From assembly GCA_017427265.1 (NCBI GenBank), contig JAFRTG010000011.1, positions 1-64,000 of the forward strand: DNA of 64,000 nt, in the 5' to 3' direction. This document shows positions 17,821 through 26,000 of this stretch, piece by piece. The DNA is from Oscillospiraceae bacterium (GTDB lineage: Bacteria > Bacillota > Clostridia > Oscillospirales > Ruminococcaceae). The notes under the pieces are model-generated. The model was not told the origin of the DNA. It was given only the letters and a program-made list of their open reading frames with translations, and made no database searches. Both the position numbers and the translations under genes were made by a program. Position 1 is the stretch's first letter; every line of letters starts with the position of its first letter.

Positions 17821-17860
17821 AAACAAAACCATAGTGCATCCTGCTGATGCACTATGGTTT
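17821..17860 (-). terminator. Intrinsic terminator after the TIR-like gene
   Basis: Perfect 15-bp stem (17826-17840 with 17846-17860) around a five-base loop. Read on the minus strand it is followed by a T-rich tail (TTTTGTTTT with the stem's last bases). Confidence 0.85.
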
Positions 17861-17879
17861 GTGCGGGCTGTTGCTTCGT

Positions 17880-18377
17880 TCAGAGATCGGAAATATCACG
17901 GGAGAGGAAGCCGAGGATGCCGGTTTTTTCCGTATCCGGTTCTTCGCCTTCCTGCATTTTGCAGTCCTGAATGCACTCCAGTGAGAGCAGCTCTGCATAG
18001 CATTCATCCGGGGCGTCGGTTTTATAGTCCGTCATGCGGACAGAGCGGCTCAGCAGGAGGTTCAGCTCCTCGTTGGTGCTGAGGTCTGTTTCATCGAGAA
18101 ACAGCAGAACCATCTGTTTGTTCAGCTGAGCAGCGCCGCGCAGCTGGGATGTATAACGGTCATCGGCGAGCCAGTTTTTTGAGATCAGGATGACGGCCGT
18201 GCGGCATCCGGCAAGACGGGCAGCGTCCGCTTTCTTTTTCGGATTGCAACCGCGGTCGCTGGACCAGACGCGCAGGCGTTCGGTATTCATCCATTCGGCG
18301 AGCTTTTCGGCGGCCTCGCGGTTTTCCTGTGCAAAGCAAAGTGCAATATAATCAGCTGTTCCCTTGTATACTTCCAT
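17880..18377 (-). CDS. TIR-like domain protein
   Basis: A 165-residue cytoplasmic protein; start at 18377 (MEVYKG) behind GGAAGGAGC rather than the frame opening at 18422. Residues about 7-110 have the beta/alpha pattern of TIR domains: DYIALCFAQEN, a basic middle with WSSDRGCNPKKK, CRTAVILISKNWL, and KQMVLLFLDETDL. The catalytic Glu of NAD-cleaving TIR domains (in the S-x-x-C-x-x-E region) appears to be Gln (RYTSQL), so enzymatic activity is doubtful. The C-terminal 50 residues are acidic and unassigned. No defence partner genes are adjacent. It is monocistronic. Confidence 0.65.
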   Translation of the reverse strand: MEVYKGTADYIALCFAQENREAAEKLAEWMNTERLRVWSSDRGCNPKKKADAARLAGCRTAVILISKNWLADDRYTSQLRGAAQLNKQMVLLFLDETDLSTNEELNLLLSRSVRMTDYKTDAPDECYAELLSLECIQDCKMQEGEEPDTEKTGILGFLSRDISDL

Positions 18378-18576
18378 GAAGATGCTCCTTCCGTATGCGC
18401 ATTCTGCGCTTGCTTGCGGCAACGAACCGCCTGTGCATATATTATAACATATTATAAGGAAAAAAACAAGCTGAGAAAAGATTTTTTTGATAAATCCGGA
18501 GCTGCCGGAGCGCTTTGCTTCCGAACGAAAGGGAGTGGATAAATTGCGGATTTTATGGCTTCCGGCGATGCCAATC

Positions 18577-18640
18577 TAAAGTTTTGGTCGAGCTTTTTCA
18601 AAAGCTCGCGGGTCGAGGGCAGCGCCCTCGTCGCGCTCCG
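18577..18640. repeat. Dispersed intergenic repeat, copy 2, in a 490-bp gene-free gap
   Basis: Matches 11772-11824: AAAGTTTTGGTCGAGC, then a palindromic GAGCTTTTT-C-AAAAGCTC and CGCGGGTCGAGGGCAGCG. Apart from this copy and the promoter at 18783, I see nothing in 18378-18867. An 80-codon frame across 18555-18797 has no ribosome site. Confidence 0.75.
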
Positions 18641-18782
18641 CAGAGCGCGAAACTCCCCATGCTTTCAAGCGCACGCGGGCTTGGGTGCCTGTAAGAGAGG
18701 CACCCATTCCGTAATCGCATCCGCGCAGCGGATACCTCTTTTTGTAAATCCCCGATTTGTCACTTCCTCACGAAGTCAGACC

Positions 18783-18811
18783 TTGACAAAATATTAGAAA
18801 TCCGCTATAAT
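18783..18811 (+). promoter_or_regulatory. Promoter of the PstS-like cassette
   Basis: TTGACA (18783-18788), 17-bp spacer, TATAAT (18806-18811). Confidence 0.9.
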
Positions 18812-18867
18812 CGAAACAGTATAAACATGTTGCTCTTATCAGAATCACGATGAAGGGAGATGTTCAC

Positions 18868-19308
18868 ATGGCAACGCTGCACGCCATCATCAGATGGGTA
18901 GAGGGCACGGTATTTCTGCCGGGAACCATCTGGCTTGTCAGCACGGCAAAACAATATTTCAACGAGGAGCCGCAGTCGGAGAAACGCCGCAAACTGCTGG
19001 TTCCGCTGGCTGCGCTGCTTCTGTTAGGCATTTTTCAGATTGTATACGGCATCCTATATTCTGTCAGATGGGGCTTTGACGTATACCTGACAGAGCTTTT
19101 GCTGTTATCGCTCTTTCTTGGCGTGCCGCTGACAGCACTGACCGTATTTCTGCCGGCGGTTATCCGGTACAGGCGCTGCCCGAAGGATTCGCCGGAGCGC
19201 GTTGTTTACATGCGCAAGCTGCGAACGACCGCTGTAATCTGCGGAATTCTGGTTGCGGTGTTTGTCGTATTCATAGTCTGGTTTATGATCGGCATTGCCC
19301 ATATGTGA
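18868..19308 (+). CDS. Four-helix membrane protein, unknown function
   Basis: A 146-residue integral membrane protein. The start at 18868 (MATLHAI) is preferred over 18850 because AAGGGAG (18853-18859) then lies correctly upstream. Four hydrophobic segments are visible: near residues 14-28, 47-65, 72-95 and 117-142. A basic loop lies between the third and fourth. I recognise no family. It is the first of three tightly spaced genes (six bases before the next start), so it probably works with the two downstream products at the membrane. Confidence 0.8.
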   Translation: MATLHAIIRWVEGTVFLPGTIWLVSTAKQYFNEEPQSEKRRKLLVPLAALLLLGIFQIVYGILYSVRWGFDVYLTELLLLSLFLGVPLTALTVFLPAVIRYRRCPKDSPERVVYMRKLRTTAVICGILVAVFVVFIVWFMIGIAHM

Positions 19309-19314
19309 GGTGAT

Positions 19315-19455
19315 ATGATGAAGGACAAGACGTTTGACAAGCTGCTCGCGGCGGTACTGATACTCGGCTGTGTCAGTGTGATTGCATTGCTCGTTTATAC
19401 AGAGCTTCTGCGCCGGGATGTTTCGGTCATCTCGTACATTGCGAACGGACGGTGA
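19315..19455 (+). CDS. Small single-helix membrane protein (46 aa)
   Basis: ATG 19315 (or the next ATG at 19318) follows GAGGTGAT directly after the previous stop. The product has a basic start (MMKDKTFDK), one transmembrane helix (LLAAVLILGCVSVIALLVY) and a short tail ending in IANGR. It ends seven bases before the GTG start of the PstS-like gene. The position, ribosome site and clear membrane helix make it a real small gene in the cassette; its function is unknown. Confidence 0.7.
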   Translation: MMKDKTFDKLLAAVLILGCVSVIALLVYTELLRRDVSVISYIANGR

Positions 19456-19461
19456 TGCCTA

Positions 19462-20430
19462 GTGAAAAAGCAGACAAAGCAAATCGCGTCGCTTGCGGGG
19501 CTTGCACTGATGTTTGCAGCATTCGATGCTCTGATTTACTGTACCGTGACGCGGCGGTACATCAACAGCACCAGCCCGGAAATGCAGGCAAAATCAATCG
19601 AGGTTTCGCGCTATCTGCCGTTTGATCCGGATTCGGAGATCGTGAAGGCCGATGCGCCGCAAAAGCTCTCAGGCGACATTCCGGTCATTGACGGCGCGGC
19701 GGCGCTGCTGCCGGTCTATTCGGCATTCGTGCATGCGGTCTATCCGCCGGAATCGGTGCAGTTTGACGGCGAAAATTATACGCCGGAGAGCGCCATGCAG
19801 TATACCAATACGCGCGGCGCATATCAGGCGCTGGCAGACGGCACGGTTGATATCGTTCTCTGTGCAAAGCCCTCTGCTGAGCAGAAGGCCTATGCCGAGG
19901 CGCAGGGGAGAGCGCTTATCTATGAACCTGTTGCACGCGAGGCATTTGTGTTTCTCGTCAATAAGGATAATCCCGTGGACAGCCTCACTGCTGAGCAGAT
20001 CCGCGCAATTTATGCCGGCGATATCAAATCATGGTCAGAGGTCGGCGGCAGGCACATTCCGATCGACGCGGTTCAGCGGAACGCCGGGAGCGGCAGTCAG
20101 ACCTCTATGCTCGGCTTCATGGGCGATACGCCGATGTACCGCAATCCGTTGGGCTTCTTCGGCAGTGCAATCGGCTATTCGTTCCGGTATTATGCGGAGG
20201 GAATCGTCAGAAACGGCGGCGTCAAAATGCTGGCTGTCAACGGTGTGTCCCCGGACCCGGAACACATCGCGGACGGCAGTTATCCGGTCACCGGCGATGT
20301 GCTTGCGGTCTACGATGCGCACAATGATAACCCGAATATTCCTGTTTTGCTGGATTTTATGCGCAGCGAAACAGGGCAGCGCATCATTGCAGAGAGCGGC
20401 TATTCTCCGCTGAATGCATCTGCATCATAA
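19462..20430 (+). CDS. PstS-like phosphate/anion-binding protein
   Basis: A 322-residue protein beginning with GTG at 19462, weakly supported by GGTGAT upstream. An uncleaved or signal-like helix covers residues 8-28. The rest is a PBP-like fold of the PstS family: IPVIDGAAALLPVY near residue 75, GTVDIVLCAKPS, EAFVFLVNKDNPVDSLT, IRAIYAGDIKSWSEVGG and the ligand-loop-like RNAGSGSQT. It would bind phosphate or a related anion outside the membrane. No pstC, pstA or pstB lies nearby; instead it follows two small membrane proteins. A sensing rather than transport role is possible but unproven. Confidence 0.82.
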   Translation: MKKQTKQIASLAGLALMFAAFDALIYCTVTRRYINSTSPEMQAKSIEVSRYLPFDPDSEIVKADAPQKLSGDIPVIDGAAALLPVYSAFVHAVYPPESVQFDGENYTPESAMQYTNTRGAYQALADGTVDIVLCAKPSAEQKAYAEAQGRALIYEPVAREAFVFLVNKDNPVDSLTAEQIRAIYAGDIKSWSEVGGRHIPIDAVQRNAGSGSQTSMLGFMGDTPMYRNPLGFFGSAIGYSFRYYAEGIVRNGGVKMLAVNGVSPDPEHIADGSYPVTGDVLAVYDAHNDNPNIPVLLDFMRSETGQRIIAESGYSPLNASAS

Positions 20431-20461
20431 GATTTGTGCGGGTTCTTCTGCACATGAAAAG

Positions 20462-20484
20462 GCCCCGGAGCAGTGCTCCGGGGC
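20462..20484. terminator. Bidirectional terminator between convergent genes
   Basis: Perfect 11-bp stem GCCCCGGAGCA/TGCTCCGGGGC (20462-20484) with T-rich sequence on both outward sides. Confidence 0.85.
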
Positions 20485-20491
20485 TGAACTT

Positions 20492-21760
20492 TTATTTGCG
20501 GTACTTGTCCATCACATCGCAGAAATCAAATGTTGCAAAATAATCTGCGGGTGTTTCGGCGCGGCGAATCAGTTTGACATCGCCGTTCTCGCAGAGCAGC
20601 AGCTCCGCGGATCGCAGCTTGCCGTTATAATTATAACCCATGGAAAAGCCGTGTGCGCCGGTATCGTGAATATAGATCAGATCACCGATCTCCACCGGCG
20701 GCAGCATCCGGTCAATCGCAAATTTATCGTTGTTTTCGCAAAGACCGCCCGTCACATCGCACTGATAGGTGCAGGGCTCGTCCTCCTTGCCGAGGACAGT
20801 GATGTGGTGATAGGCTCCGTATATCGCCGGCCGCATCAGATTGGCGGCGCAGGCATCGCAGCCGACATATTCCTTGTAGATGTGCTTCTTATGCAGCACG
20901 CGCGTAACCAGTGCACCGTAAGGTGCGAGCATGAATCTGCCCATTTCCGTGAAAATGGCGACATCGCCGAGCCCTGCCGGAACCAGAATCTCCTCATAAA
21001 CCTTGCGGACACCCTCGCCGATCACCATGATATCATTCGGCGTCTGTTCGGGCTTATACGCGACACCGACACCGCCGGACAGGTTGATGAACCGGATATC
21101 CGCGCCGGTCTCTTTTTTCAGATCGGCAGCGAGCTGAAACATCTGTCTTGCAAGCGTCGGGTAATAGTCATTCGTAACGGTATTCGATGCAAGAAATGCG
21201 TGAATGCCGAAATGCTTTGCACCCTTCTGCATCAGCATCCGGAAGCCCTCGAACATCTGCTCACGGGTGAAGCCGTATTTTGCATCCTGCGGCTTGTCCA
21301 TGACAAATGTGGAGATTTTGAAGTCGCCGCCTGCGTTGAAGCGGCAGCAGATCGTTTCTGGAATGCCGGTCAGCTTTTCGAGATATTCGATATGCGTCAG
21401 GTCATCGAGATTGATGTATGCGCCGAGCTTGTATGCAAGCTGATAATCAGCCGCGGGCGTCACATTCGACGAGAACATGATGTCACTGCCGGAAAAGCCG
21501 CAGGCATCGGCCATTTGCAGCTCTGTGAGAGAGGAGCAGTCCACGCCGTAGCCTTCCTCCTGCAGGATTTTGAGGATAAACGGATTCGGCGTTGCCTTGA
21601 CGGCGAAATATTCCCGGAAGCCCTTGTTCCATGCGAACGCCTTTTTCACGAGGCGGGCATTTTCGCGGATGCCGTGTTCGTCGTAGATATGAAACGGCGT
21701 CGGATAGTGCTGTGCGATTTCCTCTGCCTTGGATTTCGTCAAAAACGGTGTTTTTTTCAT
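20492..21760 (-). CDS. lysA: Diaminopimelate decarboxylase-like PLP enzyme
   Basis: A 422-residue fold-type III PLP decarboxylase; start at 21760 behind AGGAG. The PLP lysine lies in YFAVKATPNP (Lys54). It differs from classic LysA: the usual HIGSQ motif reads HAFLASNT, and the substrate-Cys region reads LCENNDKF. This is the pattern of the ODC/DapDC-like subgroup. The role as meso-DAP decarboxylase (last step to lysine) is supported by its place as the last gene after dapF and dapL, with a 39-bp gap. An alternative substrate within the family cannot be excluded. Confidence 0.82.
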   Translation of the reverse strand: MKKTPFLTKSKAEEIAQHYPTPFHIYDEHGIRENARLVKKAFAWNKGFREYFAVKATPNPFILKILQEEGYGVDCSSLTELQMADACGFSGSDIMFSSNVTPAADYQLAYKLGAYINLDDLTHIEYLEKLTGIPETICCRFNAGGDFKISTFVMDKPQDAKYGFTREQMFEGFRMLMQKGAKHFGIHAFLASNTVTNDYYPTLARQMFQLAADLKKETGADIRFINLSGGVGVAYKPEQTPNDIMVIGEGVRKVYEEILVPAGLGDVAIFTEMGRFMLAPYGALVTRVLHKKHIYKEYVGCDACAANLMRPAIYGAYHHITVLGKEDEPCTYQCDVTGGLCENNDKFAIDRMLPPVEIGDLIYIHDTGAHGFSMGYNYNGKLRSAELLLCENGDVKLIRRAETPADYFATFDFCDVMDKYRK

Positions 21761-21799
21761 TGCGATTTCTCCTGTTCCTTACAAATAAACGATATGTGT

Positions 21800-22972
21800 T
21801 CAAAGGGCGGCGAGATATGCCGCTGCTTTTTCGACGGTTTCTCTCGTGCCGAAGGACGAGAACCGCAGCCATCCCTGACCCGCCGTTCCGAAGCCGACGC
21901 CCGGCGTTCCGGCGATGCCGTATGTATACAGCAGCTTGTCAAAGAATGCCCACGAATCCGCATGATCCGGGCATTCCATCCAGACATACGGTGCGTTTTC
22001 GCCGCCGACGGAATGGATGCCGGCCTTTGTCAGTGCAGCCTTGATGATGCGTGCATTTTCCATGTAATAATCAATATCCCGGTGAACGGCAGCAATTCCT
22101 TCATCCGTAAAGACTTTTGCAGCGGCACGCTGAATGATATACGAGGTGCCGTTATATTTGGTCGCCATGCGCCGGAACCACATATCGTGGAGCGATGCTT
22201 CAAACTGCAAGGTGCGCGGTACGACTGTCCAGCCGCAGCGGACGCCGGTAAAGCCTGCTGTTTTGGAGAGCGAGTTGATTTCGATTGCGCAGGTTTCCGC
22301 GCCTTCTATTTCAAAGATGCTGTGCGGCAGCGCAGGATCGCGGATATATGCCTCATAGGCTGCATCAAACAGAATCAGCGCGCCGTTTTCTCTGGCGTAT
22401 GCGACCCACTCTGCAAGCTGCTCTTTTGTATAGACAGCGCCGGTCGGATTGTTCGGCGAGCAGAGATAAATAATATCCGCATGAACGGCCGGATCCGGCA
22501 TCGGCAGAAAACCGTTTTCCTTGGTGCCGTCCCCGAAGATCACACGGCGGCCGGACATGATGCTGGTGTCATAGTAAACCGGATAAACCGGGTTCGGCAG
22601 CAGTACGGTATTATCTGCATCAAACAGGTCGCAGAGATTGCCGAGGTCGCATTTTGCGCCGTCGCTGATGAACACATCCTCTGCATCGACTGCGATGCCG
22701 CGCTTGTGATAATATGCGGCAATCGCCTTGCGGAGAAATGCTTCACCCTGTTCTGCGCCGTAGCCGTGGAAGGTCTCTGCGTGCGCCATGTCCTCGGCGG
22801 CTGCCTTTATTTCGTCGGTAATGATTTTTGCAAGCGGACGGGTCACATCGCCGATGCTGAGCTTTAACAGTTCCTTGTCCGGATTCTCTGCCTGAAACGC
22901 ACGGATGCGCTTTGCAACCTCAGAGAACAAATAATTTTGCTCCAGCTCAAGTGCGTGATGATTGACTTTCAT
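21800..22972 (-). CDS. dapL: LL-diaminopimelate aminotransferase
   Basis: A 390-residue cytoplasmic class I/II PLP aminotransferase converting tetrahydrodipicolinate plus glutamate to LL-DAP. The start at 22972 (MKVNHHALE) follows GAAAGG; the frame opens at 23074 but lacks a site there. SLSKTAGFTGVRCGW carries the PLP lysine, and SPNNPTGAVY and ISDGAKCDLGN are typical of DapL. It sits about 100 bp after the CarB-DapF frame and before the decarboxylase, giving the order DapF, DapL, LysA in one probable operon. The 100-bp gap contains a GC-rich inverted repeat but no clear terminator. Confidence 0.92.
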   Translation of the reverse strand: MKVNHHALELEQNYLFSEVAKRIRAFQAENPDKELLKLSIGDVTRPLAKIITDEIKAAAEDMAHAETFHGYGAEQGEAFLRKAIAAYYHKRGIAVDAEDVFISDGAKCDLGNLCDLFDADNTVLLPNPVYPVYYDTSIMSGRRVIFGDGTKENGFLPMPDPAVHADIIYLCSPNNPTGAVYTKEQLAEWVAYARENGALILFDAAYEAYIRDPALPHSIFEIEGAETCAIEINSLSKTAGFTGVRCGWTVVPRTLQFEASLHDMWFRRMATKYNGTSYIIQRAAAKVFTDEGIAAVHRDIDYYMENARIIKAALTKAGIHSVGGENAPYVWMECPDHADSWAFFDKLLYTYGIAGTPGVGFGTAGQGWLRFSSFGTRETVEKAAAYLAAL

Positions 22973-23073
22973 AGAATCGAACCTTTCAATATCAAAATAG
23001 GGGCCGGGGTATCGTCCCGGCAGGGGAACGGGGACAGCGTTCCCGTTCTGAATCACCGTGCGGTGATGTCGCA

Positions 23074-26000
23074 TTATACCTCAATTTCGCCGCTGAATAC
23101 CAGAACGGCATCACCGGTCATTGTCACGGCATCTTCCGTATAACGAACTACAAGGTCGCCGCCGTTCAGGTGTACCGTCACATCGGTATCCGGCTTGCAG
23201 AAGCCGTTCTTCACTGCGGCAGCGACGGTCGCGCAGGCACCCGTACCGCAGGCCATTGTCTCGCCGGAGCCGCGTTCCCAGACGCGCATCCGCAGGGTAC
23301 GTTCGTCGATGACCTGCACAAATTCGGTATTGACCTGCTCCGGAAATGCCGGATGGTGTTCAAATTCCGGACCCATTGCAGGAAGATCAAGCAGTTCCGG
23401 ATTATCCCCGAATACAACACAGTGCGGATTGCCCATGGATACGCTGGTGACTGTGTATTCCTTTCCGCTGACGGTCAGCGGCTTTGCGATCATTTCCGTT
23501 TCGCTGTATTTGACCGGAATCAGCTTCGTGTCGAAAATGGCCTTGCCCATATTGACCGCTGCGCGTGTCACGACGCCGTTCTGTGTTGTAACAGTGACCG
23601 TCCGCAGACCGCTTTTGGTTTCAATGACAATGTCCTTTTTCGTGCAGATGCCGTTGTCGTAGAGATATTTTGCAACGCAGCGGATTGCATTTCCGCACAT
23701 ATTGCCCTCACTGCCGTCGAGATTGAACATCCGCATTCTGGCGTCTGCAATTTCAGAGGATTCAATCAGCACAAGGCCGTCGCCGCCGATGCCGAAGTGA
23801 CGGTCAGAAAGCTGAACGCTGAGCGATTCCGGCGCAGAGATGCGCTTTTCCATACAGTTGACATAGATATAGTCATTGCCGCAGCCCTGCATTTTTACGA
23901 ATGCAATGCGGCGTTTTGCCGTTCTCAGTTGATTCATATTCATCAGCTCCACATTAGAATCCCGGTAGCCGGTATGCAGACAGTTTGCGACGGCTGCTGC
24001 GGTATCGGTGCAGGTCAGGCATGGGATACCGAGCCCGACTGCCTTTTTGCGGATTTTCGCACCGTCGCGGGCAGCCATGCGTGCGTTTGCGTCCGTCGAG
24101 ACGATATAGCGGATCGTGCCGTTCTCCATCAGCGTGAAGGTTTCGGTATCGCCTGAGTGCAGCTTGCTGAGCGTATGGACTGCAAGGCCGGCGCGCATGA
24201 GTGCTTCGGCAGTTCCGGCTGTTGCATAAAGCACAAAGCCGAGCTTTGCAAATTTGCGGGCAATTTCGACGATGTCAGGCTTATCCGCATCGCAGACCGT
24301 CAGCAGAACGCCGTTTTTATTTTTGCCGCTGTCCTCAAGCCGGTAGCCTGCTGCGCGCAGACCTTTATACAGCGCTTCAGTCAGCGTTTTGCCGATGCCG
24401 ATGACCTCGCCGGTCGATTTCATCTCCGGGCCGAGCTGCGATTCGCCGCCGATCTTCTCAAACGAGAACACCGGAACCTTGACTGCGGTATACGGCGGTG
24501 TTTTGTAGTAATCTGTGCCGAATTCCATCGCCGCGAGCTTTTCTCCGAGGCAGACGCGCATTGCGCAGTCGCAGAGCGGCAGACCGGTCAGCTTGCTCAT
24601 GAACGGTACGGTTCTGGAAGCACGCGGGTTGACCTCGATGACATACAGCGACTGTCCCTTGACGATATACTGTAAATTGATAAGACCGACTGCATGCAGA
24701 CCGAGACAGATTTTCTTTGTATCGGTGAGGATTTTCTTCCGCATATCGTCGTCGATATGCACCGGCGGGCAAATTGCAATCGAGTCACCGGAATGAACGC
24801 CCGTGCGCTCGATATGCTCCATGATGCCGGGGATGAGGATATCCTTTCCGTCGCAGATGGCATCGACCTCGATCTCCGTGCCGCGGATGTACTGGTCGAT
24901 CAGCACAGGATTGTCAATGCCGTCCGCAAGGATATTCTGCATGAAGGCTCTGACATCGCTTTCCTCAAATGCGATGTTCATATTCTGACCGCCGAGAACG
25001 TAGGAAGGACGCACCAGAACCGGGAGGCCGAGCTTTTTGACGGCTTCGCCCGCTTCATCAAGCGAATTGACCGTGCAGCCGCGCGGACGCTCGATATTCA
25101 GCGATTCCAGCAGCGCATCAAAGCGCTCGCGGTCCTCTGCGAGGTCGATGCTGTCTGCGCTTGCGCCGAGCAGCGGATAGCCTGCTTCTTCAATGACGCG
25201 CGCAAGCCGGATTGCGGTTTGTCCGCCGAATGCGGTCACGACGCCGACAGGCTGTTCCAGTGCCAGAATCGAGAGCACATCTTCCGGCGTCAGCGGCTCG
25301 AAATACAGGCGGTCGGCAGTATCGAAGTCGGTCGAAACCGTCTCCGGATTGTTGTTGATGAGCACAACCTCATAGCCTGCCTGCTTCAGAACATGCACGC
25401 AGTGTACCGCCGAATAGTCGAACTCGATGCCCTGTCCGATGCGGATCGGACCGCTGCCGAGTACCACTACCGTTTTATGCGCTTTGCCGGCAAGGAAATG
25501 CGCGGCTTCATTGGATTCCGGCATTGCGTCCGGATGGTATACACCGTAGAAATACGGCGTTTCTGCTGCAAATTCACCTGCACAGGTATCGACCATCCGA
25601 TAAACCGGGCGGATGCGCTTTTCCGGCAGATTCCGGCCGGAGATTGCTTTGATCGTGTCGTCCGGATAGCCGAACCGTTTGGCTGTCCGGTAAAGATCGT
25701 CCGTCACCGAAGTGTTTTCGAGCGCAGTCTCACAGACGACCAGATGCATCAGCTTGTGCAGGAACCAGCGGTCAATGCGCGACAATTCTGCAATGGCATC
25801 GACTGACATGCCGCGGCGCATTGCTTCTGCAATCGCAAACAGGCGAACATCGTCGGCATGGACAAGATGCTCCCGCAGCTCTGCATCCGGCGTATCGCGC
25901 AGGGCACGTACCAGCAGCGCGCTGTGCTTGACTTCCGCGCCGCGGAGCGCTTTCAGCAGCGCCGATTCAAAGGTATCAGAGATTGCCATGACCTCGCCGG

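Noticed and set aside
18555..18797. 80-codon frame
   Set aside because: It lies across the dispersed repeat and the promoter of the next operon, with no ribosome site.
20414..22867. 817-codon plus-strand frame
   Set aside because: It runs antisense through the lysA-like and dapL genes, both of which have clear motifs.
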